A stretch of 64,000 nucleotides of DNA from CAYVBE01 sp964572825. Its GTDB lineage: Bacteria > Planctomycetota > Brocadiia > SM23-32. Below are positions 8,807-17,671 of this stretch, in pieces. Under the pieces are notes generated by a model. It saw only the letters and a program-made list of their open reading frames with translations, made no database searches and was not told the DNA's origin. Location: NCBI GenBank assembly GCA_964572825.1, contig CAZNGS010000009.1:26614-90613 (forward strand), read 5' to 3'. The position numbers and the translations under genes are program-made. Every line of letters begins with the position of its first letter. Position 1 is the first letter of the stretch.

Positions 8807-11800
8807 TCAGCCCGCTTTCGGGCGGCGCTCCGGTTCCTCGGCCAGAGCCTCATCCACGTCCTCGAAGCGCACCGACATCTTCTGGGTCACTCCGTCGGCC
8901 ATGGTCACCCCGTAGAGGACCTGCGCCACACCCATGGTCAGCTTGTTGTGGGTGACGATGATGAACTGCGTGTCCCGGCGGAACTCCTCCAGCAGCCTCA
9001 GGAAGCGCTCCACGTTGCTGTCGTCCAGAGGCGCGTCCACCTCGTCCAGCACGCAGAAGGGGCTGGGCTTGGTCTGGAAAATGGCGAACAGCAGGGCGAT
9101 GGTGGTGAGCGCCTTTTCGCCGCCGCTCAGCAGCGTGATGGAGTTCATCTCTTTGCCCGGGGGGCGCGCCACGATGTCGATGCCCGCCTCCAGGATGTCC
9201 TCCGCCTCCTCGTCCAGCCGCAGGTCGGCCGTGCCGCCGCCGAACAGCTTGCGGAACAGGGCCTGGAAGTTATCGCGAACCGCCTGGAACGTCTCCGCGA
9301 AACGCTCCCGGCTCTTCTTGTTCAATTCACGTATGATCTCTCGTTCGTGGCGGCGGGCCTTCTCCAGGTCTTCCTTCTGGTCAGTGAGGAACTGAAGACG
9401 CACCTCCAGCTCCTCCTGCTGGCGGATGGCCGCCACGTTCACGTTGCCGATGCGGTCCACCTTGGCCTTCAGCGTGGCGATCCGCTTCTTGACTTCCTCC
9501 CAATCCGTGGACTCCTCGTCGGCCAGTTCCAGGACCGCGTTGCGCAGTTCGACCGCCTCATCGAGACCGATCAGCTCGACCTCGTCGTTTTGCCCGGGAC
9601 TCTCCTCGTCAGCCTCTCGGTACCAGTCGGCAACCTGTTCGGTCGGCGGCGGGTCGTCGGCCCACTCCCGGATCTGCCGGGTCAGGAACGGAGGGGATTC
9701 CCTCCACTGCTCCGGCTCCAGCGCCAGGCGCTGCAGGCGCACCCCGTAGTCCTCGGCGGCTCGTTCCAGCAGGTCTTCCATCTTGACCTTCAGCTCGTTC
9801 TGCTTCACGCGCAGCCGCTGGATGTTCTCCTCTGCCTCTTCGCGACGGGCCGCCAGGGACTCTGACCGGGCCGTCAGGTCGGATATCCGCTGCTGCAATT
9901 CACGGATGGCACCGGCCATGTCCTCCAGGGCCTGGTTTAGCCGTGCCTTCTCCTCGCGGCGCTGTTCGATCTCCTGCCGGGCGGCGGCCTCGGCATCCTC
10001 AGCTTTGCTGCGGCGCCGGGCGACCACGGCGTCCTCCTCGTCCAGTCCCTCCAGGCGCCGGCGCGCGGCCCGAAGGTCCCTCTCCAGCCGGTCCAGCAGG
10101 TCCTTCAGGCCGTGGTGGTGCTCCCGGGTCCGGGCCACCTCGCTGTTGAGGGAGCTGACCTGCTGCCCGGTCTCCTGTTCGCGCTCCCTGAGGTCGGCCA
10201 GGGACTGCTGCTCCTCGCGGACGCTCTGTTCCGCGGCGGCGCGTTCGCGGCCGGCCGCCTCCGATTCCTTCTCCAGGACGGCCGTCTGCCGGTCCAGCTC
10301 TTCGATATCTTCCCGGCAGCCCGTCTCCTCGGCGTCGGCGATCTGAAGCTCTTCTTCAAGCTGTTCCACCCGGCGCTCGGCGACGGCCAGGTGGCTGCGG
10401 GCGTCGCCGGCGCTGTCGTGCACGACCTGGATGCGAGACGCCAGGTCCTCCTTCTGGCCGTTCAGCTCCCGTAATTGTCGCGCCTGCTCCTCCTTCTGGC
10501 GCCGCAGTTCGGCCAGGGACTGCTCCAGCTCCCGGATGGAGGATTCGAGCCGGGCCAGTTCGCTGCGCCGGCTCACCAGTCCGGTCTTTTCGGCGGCGCC
10601 GCCGGTCCAGAGGCCGTCGCCGCCGTAGCACTGGCCGCACTCTGTGACCAGGCGCACGCGGTCGGGCAGCCCCTCCCCCAGCATATCCCGGGCCGAGGCG
10701 GGCTCGTCCACCAGGAAGGTGTCACCCAGCAGCCGCTCCACGGCGGGGCGGGCGGCCGCGTCGCACTCGATCAGCTCGCTCAGTCTGCCAAGGCACGGCG
10801 CGGAGCGGGGAGGCTCGGACGGGGTTGCCGGGGGCAGGCAATCGAGAACGATCAGTTCGGCGCGGCCTTTCTGCTCCTCCCCCAGCCGTCGCAGCGCAGC
10901 GTGCGCGCTCTCGGAATCGCGGAACACCAGGGCCTGTGCGTGCTGGCCCAGCGCCGCCTCCACGGCCGGCGCCATCTCCAGGGGCACATCCACAAGGCGG
11001 GCCAGCAGTCCGACCAGGCCGGGCGGCCGGGCTTGCAGCAGGTACTTCACGCCGGATCGCAGCCCCTCGGCACGCTGCTCCAGGTCCAGCAGCACTTCTC
11101 GCCTGGCGTTCTTGCCGCTCAGTTCGCCGCGGACCTGGTTGACCTTATCGCACAGTTGCTCGTGCCGGTGCGCGGCGTCACTCACGCGCTGCCGGAGCTC
11201 GGACATCTGCCGCGCCAGTTCCTCCTGCTCCGACCGCAGGGCCTCCCGGCGGGCGGCGGCTTCCTCACGCTCCTCCCGGGCCGATTTCAGGCCCTTCCGG
11301 AGCTCGCCGCGGCGGTTCTCGATGCGTTCCAGCCGACTGAGCAGGGTCCTCTTCTCGGCGGCGGCGACTTCAAGCTGGTTGCCGAGCCGGGATTCGCGCT
11401 CGAACAGATCGAAGGTTTTGGCCTTCCGGGTTTCCACCTTCTCTTCCACGCGCCGGATTTCCTGCCGCGTGCTCTGCGCCTCGGCGCGTTTCGCCTCCAG
11501 GCGCTCGGAGATGTCGGCGAGCTCCGCCGCGCTCTGGTCCACCTGTCCGCGGACGTCCTCGATCTCCTGGTCCAGCCCTGCGGCGCGCTCCCGGAGCTGG
11601 CGCCGCCGCGCCTGCAGATCCTCGCTCTGCTCTTCCAGTTCGCGGTGTCTCTGCTGGCTGAGCTGTATCTCGCGTTCCAGGCTCTCCAGGCGGGCGTCAA
11701 CGCGGGTGAGGCGCTGTCGGCGCTCGCTCAGTTCGTCACGGGCCGTCTGCAGTTCGTCGCGGGCCGATTCCAGCGCCTCCGCGGCGCAGCGGGCCGCGTC

Positions 11801-12577
11801 GTCCCGACGGGATTTCTCCGCCAGCGCTCCTCGAAGGCTGTCGGCCACGTCCTCCTGCCGGGACAGCAGCTCCCGGTGAACGTGGAGGCTGAGGGCCAGG
11901 CGCAGTTTCTGGAGCTGCTCGGTCTGGCGCTTGAACGTGCGGGCGCGGCCGGCCTGGTACTTGACGCTGCGAAGCTGGCGTTCGACCTCCTCGATGATAT
12001 CGCTGACGCGGGCCAGGTTGTTGGTGACCCTCTCGAGCTTGCGCTCGGCCTCGCGTTTCTGGTCGAGGAAGCGGTTGATGCCGGCGGCCTCCTCGAAGAC
12101 GGCGCGCCGCTCGGCGGGGTTGGCGCGAAGGAGTTCGTCGATCTGGCCCTGCTCGATAAAGCTATAGGAGGATGTCCCGATCCCGGTGTCGAGCAGGATG
12201 GTCCGGATGTCCTTGAGGCGGCATTGCTGGCCGTTCAGGTAATACGTGCTCTGGCCGGAGCGGTCCACCCGGCGGCGGATGGCGACCTCGTCGTAGTCCA
12301 CGTCCAGCCATCCGTCCGAGTTGTCGATGGTGAGCGTGACTTCGGCGTAGTTGAGAGGTTTGCGCGACTCGCTGCCCCCGAAGATGATGTTGGCCATCTC
12401 GGAGCCGCGCAGCTTGCGGGCGCTGCGCTCACCCAGCACCCACTTGAGGGCATCGGCCACGTTGCTCTTGCCGGAACCGTTGGGGCCGACCAGTGCGGAA
12501 AGGCTGTCCTCGAACTCGAAGACCGTACGCTCGGCGAAAGACTTGAAACCGTACAGTTCGAGTTTCTTCAGGTTCAA
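8807..12577 (-). CDS. smc: Chromosome segregation protein SMC
   Basis: 1256 residues, within the range for bacterial SMC. ABC-type head at the N-terminus with Walker A GPNGSGKSNV (31-40), a long coiled coil, a hinge at about 510-680, a returning coiled coil, and the C-terminal head with signature LLSGGEKALTTIALLFAIF and Walker B FCVLDEVDAPLDDSN. Forms the condensin-like complex with ScpA/ScpB, neither of which is in the window. The ATG at 12577 begins MNLKKLELYGFKSFAERT, the standard SMC start. The long open frames on the opposite strand are artefacts of GC-rich coiled-coil codons. Confidence 0.97.
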   Translation of the reverse strand: MNLKKLELYGFKSFAERTVFEFEDSLSALVGPNGSGKSNVADALKWVLGERSARKLRGSEMANIIFGGSESRKPLNYAEVTLTIDNSDGWLDVDYDEVAIRRRVDRSGQSTYYLNGQQCRLKDIRTILLDTGIGTSSYSFIEQGQIDELLRANPAERRAVFEEAAGINRFLDQKREAERKLERVTNNLARVSDIIEEVERQLRSVKYQAGRARTFKRQTEQLQKLRLALSLHVHRELLSRQEDVADSLRGALAEKSRRDDAARCAAEALESARDELQTARDELSERRQRLTRVDARLESLEREIQLSQQRHRELEEQSEDLQARRRQLRERAAGLDQEIEDVRGQVDQSAAELADISERLEAKRAEAQSTRQEIRRVEEKVETRKAKTFDLFERESRLGNQLEVAAAEKRTLLSRLERIENRRGELRKGLKSAREEREEAAARREALRSEQEELARQMSELRQRVSDAAHRHEQLCDKVNQVRGELSGKNARREVLLDLEQRAEGLRSGVKYLLQARPPGLVGLLARLVDVPLEMAPAVEAALGQHAQALVFRDSESAHAALRRLGEEQKGRAELIVLDCLPPATPSEPPRSAPCLGRLSELIECDAAARPAVERLLGDTFLVDEPASARDMLGEGLPDRVRLVTECGQCYGGDGLWTGGAAEKTGLVSRRSELARLESSIRELEQSLAELRRQKEEQARQLRELNGQKEDLASRIQVVHDSAGDARSHLAVAERRVEQLEEELQIADAEETGCREDIEELDRQTAVLEKESEAAGRERAAAEQSVREEQQSLADLREREQETGQQVSSLNSEVARTREHHHGLKDLLDRLERDLRAARRRLEGLDEEDAVVARRRSKAEDAEAAARQEIEQRREEKARLNQALEDMAGAIRELQQRISDLTARSESLAARREEAEENIQRLRVKQNELKVKMEDLLERAAEDYGVRLQRLALEPEQWRESPPFLTRQIREWADDPPPTEQVADWYREADEESPGQNDEVELIGLDEAVELRNAVLELADEESTDWEEVKKRIATLKAKVDRIGNVNVAAIRQQEELEVRLQFLTDQKEDLEKARRHEREIIRELNKKSRERFAETFQAVRDNFQALFRKLFGGGTADLRLDEEAEDILEAGIDIVARPPGKEMNSITLLSGGEKALTTIALLFAIFQTKPSPFCVLDEVDAPLDDSNVERFLRLLEEFRRDTQFIIVTHNKLTMGVAQVLYGVTMADGVTQKMSVRFEDVDEALAEEPERRPKAG

Positions 12578-12983
12578 TGCGTCCCTCTCCGGCGTCCGGG
12601 GCGATGATCGGGAGCGCTCTGCGACCGGCGGGGGGCGCGCCGTTCCGCGGGCGCCCCCCGCTGGCCTCCGAGATTCCCCTTTTGGGGAAGCATGAGAACA
12701 GAGATTCTAAGCAATGCGAGCAGGGAAAATCACGCCGGGCGCCCCATCCGGGCAGCCGTCGGACGGCAGCGACGTGCAGCGGGACAGGCGGCGGCGGACC
12801 GCCTGGCCGTAGGGCACGTTCTGACAAAGACTTACGCCCAGGAATGCAGCGCTACAGGAGGATGGATGAATCGGCCGCGCCGCGATAAAGGGCCCCGGGA
12901 TGCGCCAGAAAAGCGCGGCAAAATGCCCCCGACGGCCCCCCGAATCGGCCGCAGGATGGGGGGGCGTGCGCGCGCGGCGGGGC
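12578..12983. other. Intergenic region between nrdG and smc, with two hairpins
   Basis: 406 bp without a supportable gene. It holds a perfect 11-bp inverted repeat (12628-12638 with 12651-12661, 12-nt loop) and a 6-bp TTCCCC/GGGGAA hairpin around a TTTT loop (12675-12690). Both lie between the end of nrdG and the start of smc, both transcribed leftward. They could terminate nrdG transcription or sit in the smc leader. No T-run follows on the minus strand, so the terminator call is weak. Confidence 0.35.
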
Positions 12984-13742
12984 TCAGGTGGTGAGAGCGT
13001 GCTCCCTGCCGCGCACGATGCAGCGCTCGCCCGTCCCCCGCGCCATCTGCCCGAAGGCATCCATTTGTTCCGGCCGGAACGGCATCACTTCGTGAAGCTC
13101 CGGGCTCAGGCAATCGTCGGGACGAAAGTTCTGCAACGCCACGGCCCGGGCCCCCTCCAGCTCCGGCAGGATGCCGCGCAGTTCGTCCTCCCCCACCAGG
13201 CCGGGGACGAGGGTGATGCGGAACTCGTGGGGCAGTCCGCTGTCGCGGATGAGGTTGATGGACCGCCGCACCGCGCCGATGTCCACTTCCGCGTCCGTCA
13301 CCCGCCGGTAGTCCGTCGGGTTCAGCGGCGCTTTGACGTCCATGGACATGACGTCCACGCAGTTTTCTTCGATCAGCTCTTCCACCACGTCCGGGCGGGT
13401 GCCGTTGGTTTCCACCATCACGTCCACGGAGAACTCGTGGAGCCTCTCCGTCAGGTCCACCAGTTCCCGGCCGTGCAGGGCCGGCTCGCCGCCCGTGACG
13501 GCCACGGCGTCCACCCAGCCCCGCTGAGCGCGCAGATAGGCGGCGACCCGCTCGAACGGGACCGTCTCCATCTGCTCCGGGGCCAGCACCAGGTCCCCGG
13601 CGTGGCAGTAACGACAGCGCAGGTTGCAGTGCGGCAGGAAAAGGACCGAAGAGACCTTACCCTCCCATTCCAGCAGGCTGCTCTCGATGAATCCTTTGAT
13701 TTGCATTTTTCGTGCGCAGACCTGGCAGGCTCCCTCTTTCAT
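12984..13742 (-). CDS. nrdG: Anaerobic ribonucleoside-triphosphate reductase activating protein (radical SAM)
   Basis: 252 residues (239 if the internal ATG at 13706 is used). Radical SAM enzyme with the [4Fe-4S] motif in HCNLRCRYCHAGD, the SAM-binding block AVTGGEPAL, and the VETNGT and DVKAP segments of NrdG/pyruvate-formate-lyase-activase relatives. Expected to install the glycyl radical on NrdD, encoded about 4 kb upstream on the same strand. The first 13 residues contain an extra CxxC. The ATG overlaps the stop of the PQQ-propeller gene (ATGA), so it is translationally coupled to that unrelated protein rather than to nrdD. Specific NrdG function is inferred from the neighbouring nrdD. 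Confidence 0.85.
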   Translation of the reverse strand: MKEGACQVCARKMQIKGFIESSLLEWEGKVSSVLFLPHCNLRCRYCHAGDLVLAPEQMETVPFERVAAYLRAQRGWVDAVAVTGGEPALHGRELVDLTERLHEFSVDVMVETNGTRPDVVEELIEENCVDVMSMDVKAPLNPTDYRRVTDAEVDIGAVRRSINLIRDSGLPHEFRITLVPGLVGEDELRGILPELEGARAVALQNFRPDDCLSPELHEVMPFRPEQMDAFGQMARGTGERCIVRGREHALTT

Positions 13743-16700
13743 TCGACGCGGCCGGCAGGCGGGCCGTCACCGGCGGGACACAGCACGATGCTGGTCTGCA
13801 TCGGATAGCCGCAGATGCACCCTACGCTGCCCTCCGGCATCATCAGCAGGCCCCCGGCCGGCAGCATGGTGATCCAGCAGCCGGGCCGCGAGACCATGGT
13901 CAGGGCCACCTTGCGGTCGGCCACCGTATCGTATCCCTTGCAGACTTCTTCGCGGAAGAACAGGCAGCGCTCCGAGGCGCTGAAGGGCATGCAGCGCCGA
14001 CTGCCGCCGAAGTTGCGGTCGCTGACGTCCCTGCCGGTGGCGATCTCGCAAATGGGCACGTTCTCCGTGATCCAGGGGTTGTAATACAGCTTGCCGCCGA
14101 CGACCGCGGGATGCTGGATGCTGCCGTTGTGGTCCGTGGTGTTGGGGAGCACCTTCGCCTGGCTGTTCATGACCGTGTGCCACTTTTGCTGCCCGTTGGC
14201 CGGGTCCCAGGCGGATACGTCGTAAATGGCGATGTAGGGCTTCTCCGATTCATCCTCCAGGTACGTCGTGGTGCACAGGAGCGTCTCGTCGGCGTAGGTC
14301 AGGTAGAGGATGAACCGGGCCTTCTGCTCCAGCGGTTTCCGCCATTCCTCGCGGCCGCTCTCCAGAGCCACGGCCACCAGGTAGGCCTCCTTCTCGATAA
14401 AGTCCACCATGTCCACCCGGCCGTTTTCGGCATTCATGGCGGCGTCGCTGCGGCTCTCGACGAAGAAGACCTGCCGCCGGCCGACCGTGATGGATGGGTT
14501 CAGGATGGCGCCGCCCTCATATTCCCACAGACGCCGGAAGTCGGACTTGTCGATCGCGAAGAGGTTGTCACTGACGATGGGGCGGCTGCGCCCGCAGCGG
14601 GGTCCGTAGAGAAGGGGCTTTTTATTGGGAGCGTCGACGGTGTTGAAGGAGGCGCGGGGGTGCTGGTTGGTGCCGATCAGGTAGTCCCCCTGGGTGGCAA
14701 CGAGCCCCCAGTCGCGGTCAGAGCGCGGTCCCTTCAGCTTCCGTACGGTCCGTCCGTCGGCCAAGTCGAGAACCCGGCACTGGCTGCCCGAGGCCACATA
14801 GAGGTGCCGGTCATCGACGCACATGGGGTTCGCATCGTGGCTGGCGATCAGCCGGGAGGAATCCGGCACTTCCTTCGTCCACAGGTAGGTGCCGTTGTAG
14901 GCATCCACGACGGTCAGGTAGTTCCGGCCCAGCACGAACAGCCGGCCGTCCCTGTAGAGGGGGGCGGCCGGGATGTGGTGGCGGTCCTGGTAGCGCTCCG
15001 GTCCCGGCGGGCCGAACCACTGGGTCATGAACTGGGTGCCGACCCGCGTGTCGCGGCTGTTGGATGTCTGCTGGGCGTCCGCGTACATGTGGGTCCACGA
15101 CCCCGCCCCGTCCAGCGGGCCGCGCGTCAGCGTGCCCCGGGCGCCGTCCCCCTCGGTGACGATCCGGAGCCCGGGCAGCCTCTCTCCCGCCCACTGCCGC
15201 AGGCGTCGCCCTCCGGACTCATCCGCCAGCACCAGCATGCCCCCGCAGGGCCTCAGCACCCGGAAAACCTGATGGGCCTCGTATGCATCCCAGCCTCCGG
15301 CGGACACGATCAGGTTCGCGGAGTAGCTGGGATACGGCAGCGGCCGGGATATCCGATGCACCACGACTCGTTTTCCGTAGAGTCCGGCGGCGTGGAGTCG
15401 CTCCCGGGCCCGCCGCGCCTCCGCGTCGTCCGGGACGGGGATAACCACCCGGAACTCCGAGTTCGCCGCCACCTCTGCCGCCAGTGAGGGGGCGTCCTGC
15501 CCCAGCACCATGCAGAATCCCTTGCGCATTCGGGTCTCCGCCAGGGCCCGGGCGGCCACCGAGTGCACGGGCGAGCGGAGCCGAACCGTTGCGGACCTCG
15601 AGGAGCCGGCCGACGGCGGCCCGTGGCCGAAGCAGTAGATCAGCCCCTTCGTGGTGCTCACGTAAAGCGAGCCCTCGGCGAAAGCCAGTTCGTGGGCCTC
15701 CCCCTCCACCTGCGTGCGCCACGTCTCCCGCCCCGTGTCGGCGTTGTATGCGGCCACGCAACCCTCCCCACCGGCGAAGAGGGTGGCGCCCGCGAGCAAA
15801 AGCGCCGAGGCGGGGGCCTTATCCACGCGCCACTTCTCGCCGTCCGCCAGGGCCCTGCCCACCGCCGGATGCTCCCGGATGCGGAGGCCGTCGGCCGTCT
15901 TTCCCAGGTAGTATTTCCGTTTGCTCTGGAGGGTCCTTTCCACGCGGGCAGACATGGTTTTTTCGAAGACCTGCCGCGGTACCGCGCAGAGATGGTATTG
16001 GAACCTTTCCCGCATGTATCGACCCCGCCCGTCCGTGATGCGCACCAGGTAGTAAGCATCCTTATCGGCCACCAGATGGCGACATGCTATCCCCACGGCG
16101 TCCGGCGCCGGCTCTCTGGTGAATCTGGGCTGTTTCTCGGGCTTCTCAACTTCGAGCCCGCGCACGCGCACGGTGGAGATTCCGTATTCACTGGGCCCGT
16201 AGACGACCATGTCGTGCATCGCTCTGGGATAGCCGCCGCCACCGGCGCGCTTGTAGGCCACATTCTTGCGCTCCAGGGCCTCTCCATCCGACCGGCGAAA
16301 GACCGCCGGAGCCGTGCGGCCGGTGGGCACCCAGAGGCATCTCTCGGTGGCCAGCACGTAGGATTCGGCCGGATAGGGGCTCTCCCTCTTCCAGTGGAGC
16401 CGACCCGTAGCGGCGTCAACGGCGAACAGATACACGCCCTGCACGGGGAACAGACCGGCGGCGAAATACACGGTGCCGTCATAGACGGTCACGCCGGTCC
16501 GCACGGGCCATTGCGACATCAGGCGCCCGTGGCCGATCACCAGTCGTCGGTCGGGAGCCGCGCTGAATTGCCAGAGCAGTTCACCGTCGCCGGCGTCCAG
16601 GCAATAGACCATGCCGTCGTCGGCACCGAAGTACACGTGCCCATCACCGACCGTGGGCGCCAGCCGGACCGCTCCATTGGCGTAGAAACGCCACCGCTCC

Positions 16701-17047
16701 GCTCCGGAGGCCGCGTCCAGGCAGATCAGGGCTTCCTCCGTGGAGGAGGCGTAATACAGGCGCCCGTCCGCCACGACGCAGGCATAGGCGAAGTCGTAGC
16801 TGACCGGCGGGAGGTAGCCCGGTCGCACGTGGGTGCCGTACCGGGCGGGTCGGGGTGCATGCGGCGCCCGATGCACCCAGAGCTGCCGCAGGGGGGGTTC
16901 CGGGCTTTCAGCGGTAGTGTGGTTCCGCGTCGGGCCGCCCCCGAAAGCGGGCCAGTCGCCAGCATCCGCAACGGAAGCAAGACACAACACTCCAGCGAAG
17001 AGAACTGTGATCGACAGTCTGGACGCTGAGTTTGCGCACTGCATCAT
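13739..17047 (-). CDS. Exported PQQ-type beta-propeller protein with embedded methyltransferase-like domain
   Basis: 1102 residues from ATG 17047 (GGAG 5 nt upstream); the frame extends 14 codons further. A Sec signal peptide (FAGVLCLASVADAG) is followed by a first propeller (about 30-490) with repeated blades such as VYFGADDGMVYCLDAGDGELLW. Residues about 500-660 form a Rossmann/class I methyltransferase-like segment: an MVLGQ start, a PSYSANLIVS strand, and VFRVLRPCGGMLVLAD, which matches the LRPGG block of SAM methyltransferases. A second propeller (about 670-1080) follows. No canonical SAM-binding GxGxG is seen, so catalysis is doubtful. Periplasmic or surface location is expected. It sits inside the nrd gene group with its own candidate promoter at 17107-17134. 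Function unknown. Confidence 0.8.
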   Translation of the reverse strand: MMQCANSASRLSITVLFAGVLCLASVADAGDWPAFGGGPTRNHTTAESPEPPLRQLWVHRAPHAPRPARYGTHVRPGYLPPVSYDFAYACVVADGRLYYASSTEEALICLDAASGAERWRFYANGAVRLAPTVGDGHVYFGADDGMVYCLDAGDGELLWQFSAAPDRRLVIGHGRLMSQWPVRTGVTVYDGTVYFAAGLFPVQGVYLFAVDAATGRLHWKRESPYPAESYVLATERCLWVPTGRTAPAVFRRSDGEALERKNVAYKRAGGGGYPRAMHDMVVYGPSEYGISTVRVRGLEVEKPEKQPRFTREPAPDAVGIACRHLVADKDAYYLVRITDGRGRYMRERFQYHLCAVPRQVFEKTMSARVERTLQSKRKYYLGKTADGLRIREHPAVGRALADGEKWRVDKAPASALLLAGATLFAGGEGCVAAYNADTGRETWRTQVEGEAHELAFAEGSLYVSTTKGLIYCFGHGPPSAGSSRSATVRLRSPVHSVAARALAETRMRKGFCMVLGQDAPSLAAEVAANSEFRVVIPVPDDAEARRARERLHAAGLYGKRVVVHRISRPLPYPSYSANLIVSAGGWDAYEAHQVFRVLRPCGGMLVLADESGGRRLRQWAGERLPGLRIVTEGDGARGTLTRGPLDGAGSWTHMYADAQQTSNSRDTRVGTQFMTQWFGPPGPERYQDRHHIPAAPLYRDGRLFVLGRNYLTVVDAYNGTYLWTKEVPDSSRLIASHDANPMCVDDRHLYVASGSQCRVLDLADGRTVRKLKGPRSDRDWGLVATQGDYLIGTNQHPRASFNTVDAPNKKPLLYGPRCGRSRPIVSDNLFAIDKSDFRRLWEYEGGAILNPSITVGRRQVFFVESRSDAAMNAENGRVDMVDFIEKEAYLVAVALESGREEWRKPLEQKARFILYLTYADETLLCTTTYLEDESEKPYIAIYDVSAWDPANGQQKWHTVMNSQAKVLPNTTDHNGSIQHPAVVGGKLYYNPWITENVPICEIATGRDVSDRNFGGSRRCMPFSASERCLFFREEVCKGYDTVADRKVALTMVSRPGCWITMLPAGGLLMMPEGSVGCICGYPMQTSIVLCPAGDGPPAGRVE

Positions 17048-17106
17048 GCACTCTCCAATTCCTTTCAGGCACCCGCGCCGGCCGGACATTCAACTTCGAT
17101 CCGTCC

Positions 17107-17134
17107 AGTGTACCCGTTGCTGCGCGGCGGGCAA
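17107..17134 (-). promoter_or_regulatory. Candidate promoter of the PQQ-propeller gene
   Basis: On the minus strand TTGCCC (17134-17129), 16 bp, TACACT (17112-17107). Predicted start near 17100 leaves about 50 nt of leader before ATG 17047. Confidence 0.4.
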
Positions 17135-17361
17135 CTGCCGGCCGCGGCGGCCCGAACGCGTCCCGAACACGCTGGCCGGCCAGTTCCTTGAGATTACTGC
17201 GTCGTCGACCCACGAGTCCGTCGCCGGCCACCAGAACATTACGTTCCGCAATTGTCCGTCCCTGTACTGTTTTGGGGACACTCAAAAAGGGCACCGGGAC
17301 GGTGACCCGGCAGATCACCGCCCCGGTTGACACGGTGGGGTTGATACCTGCCAACCCCGGC

Positions 17362-17634
17362 CTACGCCGTCAATCTCTGGCGAAGTTCGCTGCTGGGGGG
17401 GGCGTGGCCGTCCCAGCGGGCGACCACATGGTCGGTGTCCTTTTTGAGAAGAACGGAGGGGATATCGAACACGTCGAAGAAGTCCCCCTCGGCGGCCCCG
17501 TGCTCGGTCTCCATGTCCTGGAAGACCACGTCCACCCGGTCCTCCACCTCCCACTTGCTGAGGAAGTGGGAGAGCTTTCGCTTGGCGCTCTGGCAGAGTT
17601 TGCACTCCTGCTTGCCGTAGACTTCGATGATCAT
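17362..17634 (-). CDS. Glutaredoxin/thioredoxin-fold protein
   Basis: 90 residues. Begins with a beta strand (IIEVYGK) and the redox motif ECKLCQ (CxxC), and has a cis-Pro segment (FDIPSVLLKKD) as in NrdH/glutaredoxin folds. Placed 37 bp downstream of nrdD on the same strand, so a role as thiol reductant or accessory of the ribonucleotide reductase is plausible. Class III reductases normally use formate as reductant, so this is inference from position. A GAGG sequence precedes the ATG. The following 270 bp contain no gene. Confidence 0.8.
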   Translation of the reverse strand: MIIEVYGKQECKLCQSAKRKLSHFLSKWEVEDRVDVVFQDMETEHGAAEGDFFDVFDIPSVLLKKDTDHVVARWDGHAPPSSELRQRLTA

Positions 17635-17671
17635 TTCTGCTACCTCGCGCTGACTGTGTTCCGTGTGTCGC

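Noticed and set aside
10475..12607. 710-codon open frame opposite smc
   Set aside because: Mirror of the coiled-coil codons of SMC; no recognisable domain.
17250..17330. Short palindromic patch with GGGGACACTC near the glutaredoxin gene, considered as a transposon end
   Set aside because: No matching second end and no target-site duplication within the window.
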